DNA of 61,406 nucleotides from Gammaproteobacteria bacterium. GTDB taxonomy: Bacteria > Pseudomonadota > Gammaproteobacteria > SZUA-152. Position 1 is the first letter of the stretch; every line of letters begins with the position of its first letter. The notes beneath the pieces were generated by a model. That model had not been told where the DNA came from and searched no databases. It was given only the letters and a program-made list of their open reading frames with translations. This document shows positions 18,900 through 30,532 of the stretch, one piece after another. The stretch covers positions 1-61,406 of the forward strand of contig JAKIUN010000015.1 of assembly GCA_021647505.1 (NCBI GenBank), read 5' to 3'. The position numbers and the translations under genes were made by a program.

Positions 18900-21620
18900 T
18901 TAGTCTTCCAACAGACGTTTTATGGCCTCCCGCAGACAGTCGAACTGTGGTGTATCTAGTGGTTGGTGTTCACCGTTTGTGACAAAGAAAATATCCTCCG
19001 CACGTTCACCAAAAGTGGCGATCTTGGCGCTCTGCAATAACACGCTGCACTCCAACAGGGCGCGGGCAAGGCGCGCCAGCAGACCAGGGCGGTCACTCGT
19101 GGTCACTTCCATGATCGTTCGCTGGTTATGCAGGTCATCGCGGAACCACACCTCGGTGGCAATGGGAAAGTGTCTCTGCTGACGACTCAGGTGGCCCTGT
19201 TGCTGTGTGGGCAGGCCGGGCTCGGCCAGCTGCCGCTTGAGGCGTTGCTGGATCTCCTCCAGACGCTGCGGATCGGTGATGGCCTCGCCGTTGTGATCCA
19301 GTACCAGGAAGGTGTCCAGTGCATACTGGTCACAGGAGGTGACGACGCGTGCATCGATGATATTCAGGCCCAGTTGTTCCAGGCTGGCCGTGATGGTAGC
19401 GAAGAGGAATTCATGATCCTGCGCATAGACGAAAATCTCGGTACCGCCGCGATGGGTTCGGCCCCAGGCACGTACCATGGCCTCGTCGTTGCTCTCCGGT
19501 TTGTCGAGGATGCTGCGTGTCTGCCAAGCGATTTCTTCCGCCGAGTGGCGTAGAAAGTAGTCTGCATTCAGTCCCCGCCAGAATTGCTGTGCGGTCGTCT
19601 CGCTGCAACCGTGTCGGGTCAGCAGGCTGAGGGCCTGGGCGCGTGTCTCGCGAATCAGATCCTGGTGCGCCACAGGCTTGTCCAGGCCGCGACGCAGGGC
19701 GCGCGAGGTGGTGCGGTAGAGGTCGGCCAGCAAGGCATCTTTCCACGAATTCCACAGGCTGTCGCTGGTGGCGCGGATGTCTGCCACGGTCAACAGGTAG
19801 AGATGATCTAGGCGTTTTTGCGAACTCACACGCTGGGCGAATTCACTGATCACCTCGGGATCGCTGATGTCCTTGCGCTGCGCGGTGGTGGACATGATGA
19901 GGTGATTTTCTACCAGCCACTTCACCAACTCGGTGTCATATTCGCCCATGCCGTGATCACGGCAGAAGATCACCGCATCAGCGGCGCCGAGTAGAGAGTG
20001 GTCGCCGCCGCGACCCTTGCCGATGTCGTGGAAAAAGCCCGCTAGAGTCAACACCTCCTGTTTCTTGATGCGCTGAATGATATCGCTGCAGAGCGAGAAT
20101 TCGTGGTGGAATTCCGCTACCGTGAAGCGCCGCAGGTTACGCACCACAAACATGGTGTGTTCATCCACGGTGTAGATGTGAAACAGATCGTGCTGCATCT
20201 GCCCGACAATATGGCCGAATACCGGCAGATAGGCGGCCAGTACGCCATAGCGGTTCATGCGTCGCAATTCGTGAGTGAGGCCAGTGCCCTGGCGGAACAG
20301 CTCGATGAACAGGGTGTGGGCCTTGGGATCGCGGCGGAAGTTATCGTCGATCTGATAGCGATGGTCGCGCACCAGGCGGATGGTGCCGGCGCGTACGCCA
20401 CGCAATTCCGGGTGACGGGCCATGAGCACGAACAGCTCCAGCAGGGCAGTGGGGCGACGCAGGAAGATGTCTTCGTTGACGGCCTCCAGATAGCCGTGAC
20501 GGGCCTGGAAGTCCATCGACAGGGGCTGAGGTTCACCCAGCTTGTTGGCCAGCAGGATCTCTTCCTCGAACAGCTGCAGCAGCATCTCGTTGAGCCGCGA
20601 CAGGCGCAGCACGGTGCGGTAGTAATCCTTCATGAATTGTTCCACGGCCATGCTATGGGTCTGGTCGTGATAGCCGAACTGCTCGGCCAGTTTGCGCTGG
20701 TACTCGAATAGCAGACGATCTTCGCGCCGTCCGGTGAGATAGTGCAGGCCGCAGCGTACCTTCCAGAGGAAGTTTTGTGCCTCGCTCAGGGCATGGTATT
20801 CATGTTCGGTGAGAAACCCCCCCTTGCTGGCGGATGGCGCCTTGCTGCGGTGCAGTTGGGGGGAGCTGCTGCCACCCGTATTGTCCCGGCGGAGCACCAG
20901 GTCGCGCAAGGTGTCGACGCCGAAGTGGCGCTTGGCCACCCAGCCGATGACCTGTAGATCACGCAGTCCGCCGGGGCTTTCCTTGATGTTGGGTTCGAGG
21001 TTGTAGCCGCTGTCGTGGAAGCGGTGGTGGCGGGTCTGCTGTTCTTCGATCTTGGCGCGAAAAAATTCGGCGCTGGGCCATACCCGATCCGGTCCAGCAG
21101 CCTTTTTCATGGCCTGGAACAGGCCTTGTGGCCCACTCAGGAGGCGTGCCTCCATGAGATTGGTGGCGACGGTAATGTCCCGTTCCGCCTGCCGCGTGCA
21201 TTCGTCCACGCTGCGCACGCTTTGCCCCACCTCCAATTTCAGATCCCACAGAAACAACAGAAAGTGTTCGATGCTCTCGGCGTAGGTGTTTGCCGTGCTG
21301 TCTTCGGTCAGCAGGATCAGCAGGTCGATGTCCGAGCCCGGGTGCAGTTCGTGGCGGCCATAACCACCCACGGCCACCAGGGCGATGTCATGGGCATCGG
21401 TGCCGATTTGCCTATGCCAGGCGCGTACCAGTAGCTGGTCCATGAGTTTGGCACGTGCGTTGACCAGCCGATCCACCGCTTCGCCGGCCAGGAAACGCTG
21501 TTGCAGGTTATCGTTGGCGGCGTCCAGCTGTTTGCGGAACAGGGGCAGGGGCGCGTCCGTTGCGGACAGTTGGCGGTCAAATTGCGGCCAGTCGCAGGCA
21601 TGCGTTGGGGTGTCGTTCAT
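18900..21620 (-). CDS. glnD: PII uridylyltransferase / uridylyl-removing enzyme
   Basis: A 906-residue bifunctional nitrogen sensor that uridylylates PII under nitrogen limitation and reverses this when glutamine is high. The nucleotidyltransferase motif GGYGRHELHPGSDIDLLIL lies at about residues 86-104; the HD hydrolase motif FFHDIGKGRGGDHS and two C-terminal ACT domains follow. Between LRDLVL and FLTEHEYHAL an unusual insert of about 25 residues, rich in Ser, Gly and Arg, is seen (see findings). It lies 26 bases downstream of map on the same strand. Confidence 0.96.
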   Translation of the reverse strand: MNDTPTHACDWPQFDRQLSATDAPLPLFRKQLDAANDNLQQRFLAGEAVDRLVNARAKLMDQLLVRAWHRQIGTDAHDIALVAVGGYGRHELHPGSDIDLLILLTEDSTANTYAESIEHFLLFLWDLKLEVGQSVRSVDECTRQAERDITVATNLMEARLLSGPQGLFQAMKKAAGPDRVWPSAEFFRAKIEEQQTRHHRFHDSGYNLEPNIKESPGGLRDLQVIGWVAKRHFGVDTLRDLVLRRDNTGGSSSPQLHRSKAPSASKGGFLTEHEYHALSEAQNFLWKVRCGLHYLTGRREDRLLFEYQRKLAEQFGYHDQTHSMAVEQFMKDYYRTVLRLSRLNEMLLQLFEEEILLANKLGEPQPLSMDFQARHGYLEAVNEDIFLRRPTALLELFVLMARHPELRGVRAGTIRLVRDHRYQIDDNFRRDPKAHTLFIELFRQGTGLTHELRRMNRYGVLAAYLPVFGHIVGQMQHDLFHIYTVDEHTMFVVRNLRRFTVAEFHHEFSLCSDIIQRIKKQEVLTLAGFFHDIGKGRGGDHSLLGAADAVIFCRDHGMGEYDTELVKWLVENHLIMSTTAQRKDISDPEVISEFAQRVSSQKRLDHLYLLTVADIRATSDSLWNSWKDALLADLYRTTSRALRRGLDKPVAHQDLIRETRAQALSLLTRHGCSETTAQQFWRGLNADYFLRHSAEEIAWQTRSILDKPESNDEAMVRAWGRTHRGGTEIFVYAQDHEFLFATITASLEQLGLNIIDARVVTSCDQYALDTFLVLDHNGEAITDPQRLEEIQQRLKRQLAEPGLPTQQQGHLSRQQRHFPIATEVWFRDDLHNQRTIMEVTTSDRPGLLARLARALLECSVLLQSAKIATFGERAEDIFFVTNGEHQPLDTPQFDCLREAIKRLLED

Positions 21621-21646
21621 TGGGGATACCGCAGAGAAATAGGGGA

Positions 21647-22414
21647 TTACAGCTCGTCACCGGGTAGTCGGGTGAGTATCTCGACGCCGTCGTCGGTGAC
21701 CCACAGGGTGTGCTCGTACTGGGCGGAGAGGCTGCGGTCGCGGGTGACCACGGTCCAGCCATCAGGCAGTACCTTGACTTGACGTTTACCGGTGTTGACC
21801 ATTGGCTCGATGGTGAAAGTCATGCCGGGCTCCAGGATGATGCCGGTGCCGGGCACGCCATAGTGCAGCACCTGCGGCTCTTCGTGGAACTGCTTGCCGA
21901 TACCATGGCCGCAGTATTCACGCACGACGGTGTAGTTATTGGCTTCGGCATGCTTCTGGATGGCGGCGCCAATGTCGCCCAGGTGGATGCCGGGCTTGAC
22001 CATTTCGATGCCGATGAGCAGGCATTCGTGGGCCACACGGCAGACGCGCTTGGCCAGGATGGAGGGTTCGCCGACGAAGAACATCTTGCTGGTGTCGCCG
22101 TGGTAGCCGTCCTTGAGGACGGTGATGTCGATATTAACGATATCGCCGTTTTTCAGCTTCTTGTGGCTGGGGATGCCATGGCAGACCTGATGGTTCACCG
22201 AGGTACAGATAGACTTGGGGAAGCCATGATAGTTGAGCGGTGCGGGAATGGCGTGCTGCACGTTGAGGGTGTAGTCGTGGCAGATGTCATTCAGCGCGTC
22301 GGTGCTCACACCGGGTTTGACGTAGGGGGCAATCATGCGCAGCTGCTCGGCGGCCAGTTGGCCGGCGATACGCATTTTCTCGATGTCCTCGGGGGTTTTT
22401 ATCTGGATACTCAT
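21647..22414 (-). CDS. map: methionine aminopeptidase, type I
   Basis: A 255-residue dinuclear metalloprotease that removes N-terminal methionine from nascent proteins. The metal ligands are visible in order: NIDITVLKDGYHGDTSKMF (two Asp), REYCGHGIGKQFHEEPQVLHYG (His), EPGMTFTIEPM (Glu) and a final Glu in SAQYEHTLWVT. It is divergent from rpsB, as in E. coli, with a 659-base gap that carries a repeat and the rpsB leader. Confidence 0.97.
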   Translation of the reverse strand: MSIQIKTPEDIEKMRIAGQLAAEQLRMIAPYVKPGVSTDALNDICHDYTLNVQHAIPAPLNYHGFPKSICTSVNHQVCHGIPSHKKLKNGDIVNIDITVLKDGYHGDTSKMFFVGEPSILAKRVCRVAHECLLIGIEMVKPGIHLGDIGAAIQKHAEANNYTVVREYCGHGIGKQFHEEPQVLHYGVPGTGIILEPGMTFTIEPMVNTGKRQVKVLPDGWTVVTRDRSLSAQYEHTLWVTDDGVEILTRLPGDEL

Positions 22415-22574
22415 TCAGGGCTCTCGACCCGTTGCCGGGCGTTGGTCGGGGCGGGCCGCGCGGGCCTGCACAAATGCTTGTAACGGAGGGGTTGTCGGCA
22501 GGCCGTGAAATATGTTGAAGCCGGGCTCGGAACCGCTTTTACCTGTGCCGTCATCGCGGCGCCAGACACAGTAT

Positions 22575-22650
22575 GTAGGGTGGGCACGTTTTTTGTGCCC
22601 ACGCGGTTGGCGTATATTCCACGTGGGCATGAAAAACCTGCCCACCCTAC
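22575..22650. repeat. palindromic repeat, family A, copy 3
   Basis: GTAGGGTGGGCACG at the left end pairs with CCTGCCCACCCTAC at the right end. The inner pair TGCCCACGCGG/CCACGTGGGCA is preserved as in copy 1. The rest of 22415-22860 shows no supportable gene; short frames there run through the palindrome. Confidence 0.75.
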
Positions 22651-22876
22651 CAGATTTTTGTGGGGAGCCGTCAGGCTCGGAGCCGGACACAGCACAAAGC
22701 AGGCGCGCTTGGGCGAGCTCTTGTTTCCATGACGGATCAAACTCAGAGCAAAGCAAAATGTTCCCCTTACCGCGAGGGTACACTTTGTAAACCGACGGGT
22801 GAAGCCAAGATTTTTGAAACCCCTGTAAAACCAATATCTTGCACCATGCATCCACGTTTAGGCCGCAGATTCAGGA

Positions 22877-22905
22877 TTGTTGCAAAAGGCTGTTTATGGT
22901 ATAAA
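22877..22905 (+). promoter_or_regulatory. extended -10 promoter of rpsB-tsf
   Basis: TTGTTG (22877-22882) is followed after 17 bases by TATAAA (22900-22905), with an extended TGG motif directly before the -10. The GCCCGCGCC after the -10 is a GC-rich discriminator, as at stringently controlled ribosomal promoters. It would give a leader of about 160 nt. Confidence 0.6.
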
Positions 22906-22911
22906 GCCCGC

Positions 22912-23073
22912 GCCGTTAAGGCAATCGAACGAGACGTTTGGCGGTTGTTTCTCGAAAACGCCGTAACTGTCTCATAAATCCGCACACGCGCCGACACATT
23001 TTCCAGGGTGCTCCAGCATGGAGTTTGGTTAATGGGGTGCGTGGAGGCCAAACCCAAACACAGGAGTTATAAC
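22912..23073 (+). promoter_or_regulatory. long rpsB 5' leader, likely S2 autoregulatory
   Basis: The untranslated leader between the promoter and the rpsB ATG is about 160 nt and includes GGTGCTCCAGCATGGAG, which can fold as a hairpin, and AGGAG at 23062-23066. In E. coli the rpsB leader is of similar length and mediates repression by S2. The position and length match; I did not verify structure conservation. Confidence 0.45.
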
Positions 23074-23826
23074 ATGCCTCAAGTGACCATGCGTCAAATG
23101 TTGGAGGCCGGTGTGCATTTCGGCCACCAGTCCCGTTACTGGAACCCCAAGATGGCCCCGTACATCTTCGGCGAGCGTAACAAGATTCACATTATCAATC
23201 TCGAAAAAACCCTGCCACTGTTTATTGATGCCATTAACTTCCTTGGCAAGCTGGCATCCAATAAGGGCAAGATCCTCTTCGTGGGCACCAAGCGCGCTGC
23301 GCAGGACGCCGTCAAGGAACAGGCCGGGCGCGTGGGCATGCCCTTCGTCAATCATCGCTGGCTGGGTGGTATGCTGACCAACTTCAAGACCGTGAAGCAG
23401 TCCGTCAAGCGTCTGAAGGATCTGGAAGCCATGACCGACGACGGCAGCTTTGCCCGTCTGAGCAAGAAAGAGGCCCTGATGTTGACCCGCGAGCGCGAGA
23501 AGCTGGAACGCAGTCTGGGTGGCATTAAGGAGATGAACGGCCTGCCCGACGCGCTGTTCATCATCGATATCGGTCATGAGAAAATCGCCATTGCCGAGGC
23601 CCGTAAGCTGGGCATTCCGGTGATTGGCATCGTCGACACCAATACCAACCCCGATGGCGTTGATTATGTCATTCCCGGCAACGATGATGCCATCCGCGCC
23701 ATCCAGCTGTACACCCGTGGCGTGGCCGATGCCATCATCGATGCACGCGCCTTGACCATCGATGCTGCCAGCAGCGATGACGGCTTTGTCGAGGTCAAAG
23801 AAGAAAAGGCTGCCGAGTCGGCCTGA
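23074..23826 (+). CDS. rpsB: 30S ribosomal protein S2
   Basis: A 250-residue S2 protein. It opens [20 protein letters not shown], the invariant start, and contains [14 protein letters not shown] and [25 protein letters not shown]. The ATG at 23074 has AGGAG 7 bases upstream; the in-frame GTG at 23008 lies in the leader and is rejected. It is followed by tsf in the conserved order, with a 115-base gap. Confidence 0.98.
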   Translation: MPQVTMRQMLEAGVHFGHQSRYWNPKMAPYIFGERNKIHIINLEKTLPLFIDAINFLGKLASNKGKILFVGTKRAAQDAVKEQAGRVGMPFVNHRWLGGMLTNFKTVKQSVKRLKDLEAMTDDGSFARLSKKEALMLTREREKLERSLGGIKEMNGLPDALFIIDIGHEKIAIAEARKLGIPVIGIVDTNTNPDGVDYVIPGNDDAIRAIQLYTRGVADAIIDARALTIDAASSDDGFVEVKEEKAAESA

Positions 23827-23941
23827 TCCCGGTAGAACTCGCCACGGGCCTTCAGTGCCAGGTCTGTGGTGGGTTCTCTGCATTTTCTGGCTCTGCGCAT
23901 GCAGGGCCTTTTGTACAAATTAGATTGAGGAAGACGGAATC

Positions 23942-25563
<1,622 letters not shown>

Positions 25564-25609
25564 CACCGCGGGTTGACCCCTAACGCAGAGCAGAGTTGAG
25601 AAGGAACCC

Positions 25610-26167
25610 ATGATTAATGAGATAAAAAGCGATGCCGACACCCGCATGGGCAAAAGCATTGAAGCCTTGAATGGTGAATTGACGAAACTGCGCACCGGGC
25701 GTGCGCACACCAGCCTGCTGGATCACATCACCGTCGAGTATTACGGCAATGCCACGCCACTCAGCCAGGTGGCCACCGTTACCGTTTCTGATGCCCGTAC
25801 CCTGACCGTGACACCGTGGGAAAAGAACATGGTGGGGCCGGTGGAGAAGGCCATCATGACCTCGGATCTGGGTTTGAATCCGGCCACATCCGGCACCGTG
25901 ATCCGTGTGCCTTTGCCGGCACTCACCGAAGAGCGCCGCAAGGACATGATCCGTATCGTGCGCCAGGAAGGTGAGCAGGCCAAGGTCGCGATCCGCAACA
26001 TCCGCCGTGATGCCAACAGTGACATCAAGGCGCTGTTGAAGGAAAAAGACATCAGCGAAGACGAGGAACGTCAGGCGGAAGAGGCCATCCAGAAGCTCAC
26101 GGACAAGCGCATTGCCGAAGTCGATGAACGGGTCGCGGTGAAAGAAAAAGACCTGATGGAACTTTGA
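25610..26167 (+). CDS. frr: ribosome recycling factor
   Basis: A 185-residue protein that splits post-termination ribosomes with EF-G. The family pattern is complete: [27 protein letters not shown] and [16 protein letters not shown]-type text, and the C-terminal helix ending [17 protein letters not shown] precedes the ATG. The 180-base gap to uppS holds no gene. Confidence 0.97.
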   Translation: MINEIKSDADTRMGKSIEALNGELTKLRTGRAHTSLLDHITVEYYGNATPLSQVATVTVSDARTLTVTPWEKNMVGPVEKAIMTSDLGLNPATSGTVIRVPLPALTEERRKDMIRIVRQEGEQAKVAIRNIRRDANSDIKALLKEKDISEDEERQAEEAIQKLTDKRIAEVDERVAVKEKDLMEL

Positions 26168-26347
26168 GCCCGAATGTGCCACACATCGCGTGCGGTCTCG
26201 CGGGTCTCTCTGTTCGCAGAGGAAAATTTCCTCAGTCGAGCGTAAGCGCTGGCAGGTTTTCAAGGCACCCCGTATTTTGCCTGTTTAGTGGCGAAAATAA
26301 TTGTGCTCACAAAGGCCTCTCTCACCGTGCGGCGAGATTTTTGATCC

Positions 26348-27118
26348 ATGTCCGACGCCTATCCTGATAACAGTACATTGTCGGCCTCCAAGGTGCCGCG
26401 TCACGTTGCCATTATTATGGATGGCAACGGGCGCTGGGCCGAGCGCCGGCACATGCTGCGTTTCACCGGCCACAAGGCAGGTGTGGACGCGGTGCGCCGC
26501 GTGGTTGAGGTGGCCGGCAAGCGAGGTGTCGAAGTCCTCACCCTGTTTGCCTTCAGCAGTGAAAACTGGCGCCGGCCGAAAAAAGAAGTAGGGCTGCTGA
26601 TGGATCTCTTCATGGTGGCGCTGGAGCGCGAGGTCAAGCGCCTCAACAAAAACAATGTGCGTCTGCGTATCATTGGCCATCTCGAAGGTTTCAGCGAAAA
26701 ACTCCAGATGCGCATCCATCGGGCACAGACCCTGACGGCCGGCAACACCGGCCTGACTCTCGTCGTCGCCGCCAATTATGGTGGTCGCTGGGATATTGCC
26801 CAGGCCGCAAAGCAGCTCGCCCGGCGTGTCGAGGCCGGTGAGATCCGCGCCGACGACATCGATGCCGAAATGATGAATGCCTGCATGTGCCTGCACGATC
26901 TGCCGGAACCGGATCTGTTCATTCGCTCCGGCGGTGAGATGCGCATCAGCAATTTCCTGTTATGGCAGCTGGCCTATTGCGAAATGTATTTCACCGACAT
27001 TCTATGGCCGGACTTCAACGAAGGCGTGATCGATGATGCATTGGCATCGTTTGCCAAGCGCCAACGCCGTTTTGGCCGTACCGGCGAGCAGGTGGTCGAG
27101 GGCGAAGGCGGTGCTTAG
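26348..27118 (+). CDS. uppS: undecaprenyl diphosphate synthase
   Basis: A 256-residue cis-prenyltransferase that makes C55-PP, the lipid carrier for cell-wall and LPS synthesis. HVAIIMDGNGRWAERR holds the catalytic Asp; FAFSSENWRRP and LFIRSGGEMRISNFLLWQ are conserved regions. It uses isoprenoid units from the IspG/Dxr pathway also encoded here. The cdsA GTG lies within its last codons (8-base overlap). Confidence 0.96.
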   Translation: MSDAYPDNSTLSASKVPRHVAIIMDGNGRWAERRHMLRFTGHKAGVDAVRRVVEVAGKRGVEVLTLFAFSSENWRRPKKEVGLLMDLFMVALEREVKRLNKNNVRLRIIGHLEGFSEKLQMRIHRAQTLTAGNTGLTLVVAANYGGRWDIAQAAKQLARRVEAGEIRADDIDAEMMNACMCLHDLPEPDLFIRSGGEMRISNFLLWQLAYCEMYFTDILWPDFNEGVIDDALASFAKRQRRFGRTGEQVVEGEGGA

Positions 27119-27941
27119 GCAGCGTATTCTCACTGCCCTGGTGCTGATACCGCTGGTGGTGTGGGGCATCATTGCCCTGCCATCCACCTGGCTGGCGCTG
27201 TTGTTCGGCCTGTTCGTGGCTCTGGGCGGCTGGGAGTGGAGTCGTCTGATGCGGCTGGAATCCGCTGGCCTGCGGCTGGCTTATGTGGCGTTGGTGCTGA
27301 CGGGTATGATCGGGGGCTGGTACCTGTTCGTTCTGGGCGGCGAGACCTGGCTGGTTCTACCGGTGTTGAGTCTGTTCTGGTGGCTGATGGCGCTGGTTTG
27401 GGTGCTGAGTTTTCCTCGCACTGCGGGGCGCTGGTCGCATCCGTTGGCGCAGGGCATCATCGGCCTGCTGGTATTACTGCCGGCCTGGGTGGCGGTGATC
27501 GGTCTGCATGCCAGCCACGATGGCCTGGGCCCCTGGCTGGTCATGTACCTGTTGAGCTTGATCTGGGTGGCGGATTCCGGCGCCTATTTCGGCGGGCGTC
27601 GTTTCGGCAAGCGCAAGCTGGCGCCGGCGGTCAGTCCTGGCAAAAGTTGGGAAGGCGTGCTTTCCGCGCTGCTTCTGGCCGCTCTGTATGCGTTGCTGGC
27701 CGCCAGTCTGTTCGGTCTCAGTGGGAACCAGTGGCCGGCTTTTGTGGTCTTGTCCCTGGTGACAGTGATGTTCTCCGTTCTCGGCGATCTGGCGGAGAGT
27801 ATGTTCAAACGTCATGCCGGGGTGAAGGATAGCGGCACCCTGTTGCCCGGGCATGGCGGCGTGCTGGATCGTATCGACAGCATTACCTCAGCGGCACCAG
27901 TGTTCGTGGTCGGTTTCTGGTTAGGGGACTTCCAGTTCTGA
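27111..27941 (+). CDS. cdsA: phosphatidate cytidylyltransferase
   Basis: A 276-residue polytopic inner-membrane enzyme that forms CDP-diacylglycerol for phospholipid synthesis. The C-terminal signature [21 protein letters not shown]...[13 protein letters not shown] is clear. The GTG at 27111 ([17 protein letters not shown]) gives the family length and overlaps uppS; an earlier in-frame ATG inside uppS is rejected. The last base is shared with the dxr ATG. Confidence 0.95.
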   Translation: MLRQRILTALVLIPLVVWGIIALPSTWLALLFGLFVALGGWEWSRLMRLESAGLRLAYVALVLTGMIGGWYLFVLGGETWLVLPVLSLFWWLMALVWVLSFPRTAGRWSHPLAQGIIGLLVLLPAWVAVIGLHASHDGLGPWLVMYLLSLIWVADSGAYFGGRRFGKRKLAPAVSPGKSWEGVLSALLLAALYALLAASLFGLSGNQWPAFVVLSLVTVMFSVLGDLAESMFKRHAGVKDSGTLLPGHGGVLDRIDSITSAAPVFVVGFWLGDFQF

Positions 27942-29164
27942 TGACTGAGGCAACCGATACGCCGTTCGAGATTCCGCATGGGCCAGTGGGTGTCACCGTA
28001 CTGGGTGCGACCGGCTCCATTGGCGCCAGCACCCTGGATGTGATCGCGCGCCATCCGGCGATTTATCGTGTAGTGGCGTTGAGCGGCCATCGGCAGGTTG
28101 AACGGCTGGTGGAACAGTGTTTGCGATTCGCACCGGAATTTGCCGTGTGTGCCGACAGTGATGCCGCGCAGCGCCTGGCCGTTCAGCTAAAAACGGTGGG
28201 TTCACAGACACAGGTGTTGTCCGGCAGCGAAGGCCTGGCGCAGATCGCCAGCCTGCCGCAAGTGGATCAGGTGATGGCCGCCATCGTCGGTGCAGCGGGA
28301 CTCTTTCCGGCCCTGGCGGCGGCGCGTGCCGGCAAGCGGGTATTGCTGGCCAACAAGGAAGCCCTGGTGATGTCCGGGCAGATTTTTATCGACGAAGTAC
28401 GCCGGCATAACGCTGAATTGCTGCCCATCGACAGCGAACACAATGCCATCTTCCAGTGCCTGCCGGTGGACTGTGCAGAGGGCTTGGATGAAGTCGGCGT
28501 GCGCCGCATCCTGTTGACCGCCTCTGGCGGGCCGTTTCGCAATGCCTCCCGTGAAGAGTTGGCCAGGGTGACGCCGGCGCAGGCCTGTGCGCATCCCAAC
28601 TGGCGCATGGGACGCAAGATCTCCGTCGATTCCGCCACCATGATGAACAAGGGACTGGAACTGATCGAGGCCTGCTGGTTGTTTGATACCTCACCGGAGC
28701 GGATTCAGGTGGTGGTTCATCCACAGAGCGTGATTCACTCCCTGGTGGAGTACATCGATGGCTCGGTGCTGGCGCAGTTGGGTAACCCGGACATGCGCAC
28801 ACCCATCGCCCACGCCATGGCCTGGCCGCAGCGCATGGCATCCGGCGTTGGCGGTCTCGACCTGTTTGATATTGCGCGGCTCGATTTTAGCGAGCCGGAT
28901 ATGGTGCGCTTTCCCTGCCTGCGGCTGGCCTATGAGGCCATGCGTGCCGGCGGCACGGCACCGGCAATTCTCAATGCCGCCAACGAAATTGCAGTGCAGG
29001 CCTTCCTTGATGAGCGCCTGTCATTCACGGCGATACCCGTCGTGATCGAAAAGACCCTGGAAACGATAAGCAGCCACGAGGCGAGTGAACTGGAAGTGAT
29101 TATGACCGATGACCGTCTGGCGCGTGGCGCCGCAGAGCAACTGGTAGCGGAGGGGGTTTCTTGA
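27941..29164 (+). CDS. dxr: 1-deoxy-D-xylulose 5-phosphate reductoisomerase
   Basis: A 407-residue NADPH enzyme that makes MEP, the first committed step of the non-mevalonate pathway. The [18 protein letters not shown] nucleotide-binding motif lies at about residues 18-35 and [13 protein letters not shown] in the metal site. About 17 residues precede the conserved core, a modest extension. It overlaps cdsA by one base and rseP by four. Confidence 0.96.
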   Translation: MTEATDTPFEIPHGPVGVTVLGATGSIGASTLDVIARHPAIYRVVALSGHRQVERLVEQCLRFAPEFAVCADSDAAQRLAVQLKTVGSQTQVLSGSEGLAQIASLPQVDQVMAAIVGAAGLFPALAAARAGKRVLLANKEALVMSGQIFIDEVRRHNAELLPIDSEHNAIFQCLPVDCAEGLDEVGVRRILLTASGGPFRNASREELARVTPAQACAHPNWRMGRKISVDSATMMNKGLELIEACWLFDTSPERIQVVVHPQSVIHSLVEYIDGSVLAQLGNPDMRTPIAHAMAWPQRMASGVGGLDLFDIARLDFSEPDMVRFPCLRLAYEAMRAGGTAPAILNAANEIAVQAFLDERLSFTAIPVVIEKTLETISSHEASELEVIMTDDRLARGAAEQLVAEGVS

Positions 29165-30528
29165 GCACCTTCATTACCTCCGTGCTGGCCCTGATCGTTA
29201 CCCTGGGGCTGCTCATCGCCTTTCATGAATTCGGCCATTACTGGGCCGCCCGCAAACTGGGTGTAAAGGTGCTGCGTTTTTCCATTGGCTTCGGCAAACC
29301 GCTATGGTCGCGCCGTCACGGCCCAGACGACACCGAATATGTCATCGCTGCCTTCCCGCTGGGTGGTTACGTGAAAATGCTCGATGAACGCGCGGAAGAA
29401 GTGCCCGAGTCCGAGCGTCATCGCGCCTTCAATAATCAGTCGGTGTGGCGTCGTATTGTCATTGTCGCAGCCGGGCCGGTGTTTAATTTTATTTTTGCGA
29501 TTTTTGCCTTCTGGCTCATGTATATGCTGGGTGTGCAGGGAATGAAACCGGTGATCGGTGAGGTGACACCGTCCTCTATTGCCGCTGAAGTGGGTTTTCG
29601 CGCTGGTGATGAGATCGTTACCATCGGCGACAGGGCCACGCCAACCTGGGGCGCGGTACGCATCACCCTGTTGGACAAGGCGCTGGATCAGGACAGTATC
29701 GAGCTGCGAGTCCGTGACGATGATGGCCGCGAGCGGCAACTGTCTTTGCCCGTGAGCGGCATACCCACTGAAAACAAGCAGGAGGATTTATTGCGCTATG
29801 TGGGTATCACGCCGTGGCGTATGAATTATCCGCCGGTGCTGGGTGAACTGGCCAGCGATGGCGCTGCGCTCAAGGCCGGCCTGCAGAGCGGTGACCGCAT
29901 ATTGTCCACCGATGGTGAACCCATTACGGACTGGATGAGTCTGGTCGAGTTTGTGCGTGCGCATCCGCAGCAGACGGTCAAACTACAAATAGATCGTGAT
30001 GGTTTGCAGCAGACGGTCGAGGTGCATATTGCCAGCCTCGCCACCGACGGCGGTGTGATCGGCCGTATCGGCGCCGGGCCTGCGCCCGCCGGGTCGTTAC
30101 CGGAAGAGATGCAAGCCGAGATTCGCTTCGGCCCCATTTCCGCAGTGGCTGAGGCGCTGAGCAAGACCTGGCAGATGTCGTCGCTGACCCTGCGCATGAT
30201 CGGTAAGATGATTGTCGGTGAGGTATCGCTGGAAAACCTTAGCGGGCCGATTACCATTGCCACCTATGCCGGTTATTCCGCCAGCGTGGGCATCACCTCC
30301 TTTCTGTACTTTCTCGCCATAATAAGCATCAGTCTTGGTGTCTTGAATTTGCTGCCGATCCCGTTGCTCGACGGCGGTCATCTGATGTATTACCTGGTGG
30401 AAATCGTCAAGGGCAGCCCGGTGTCCGATGCGGTGCAGATGCAATTTCAACGCTTGGGTATTGCCCTGTTGGCAATGCTGATGCTGCTGGCCTTTTATAA
30501 TGATCTCAACCGGCTTTGGGGCGGTTGA
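29161..30528 (+). CDS. rseP: site-2 protease RseP (sigma-E pathway)
   Basis: A 455-residue intramembrane zinc protease that cleaves anti-sigma factor RseA after DegS. The HEFGH active site lies at about residues 22-26 in the first TM helix; two periplasmic PDZ domains follow, and [13 protein letters not shown] holds the third metal ligand. The start is TTG, overlapping the dxr stop. It is followed by bamA, a sigma-E target in E. coli. Confidence 0.95.
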   Translation: MSTFITSVLALIVTLGLLIAFHEFGHYWAARKLGVKVLRFSIGFGKPLWSRRHGPDDTEYVIAAFPLGGYVKMLDERAEEVPESERHRAFNNQSVWRRIVIVAAGPVFNFIFAIFAFWLMYMLGVQGMKPVIGEVTPSSIAAEVGFRAGDEIVTIGDRATPTWGAVRITLLDKALDQDSIELRVRDDDGRERQLSLPVSGIPTENKQEDLLRYVGITPWRMNYPPVLGELASDGAALKAGLQSGDRILSTDGEPITDWMSLVEFVRAHPQQTVKLQIDRDGLQQTVEVHIASLATDGGVIGRIGAGPAPAGSLPEEMQAEIRFGPISAVAEALSKTWQMSSLTLRMIGKMIVGEVSLENLSGPITIATYAGYSASVGITSFLYFLAIISISLGVLNLLPIPLLDGGHLMYYLVEIVKGSPVSDAVQMQFQRLGIALLAMLMLLAFYNDLNRLWGG

Positions 30529-30532
30529 CAGA

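Noticed and set aside
22411-22855. Two 146-codon minus-strand frames before rpsB
   Set aside because: Both run through the family A palindrome and the rpsB leader; the translated text is repeat-derived.
30500-30532. Earlier bamA start inside rseP
   Set aside because: The start at 30533 gives a clean signal peptide at the N-terminus; the extra 11 residues would precede it.
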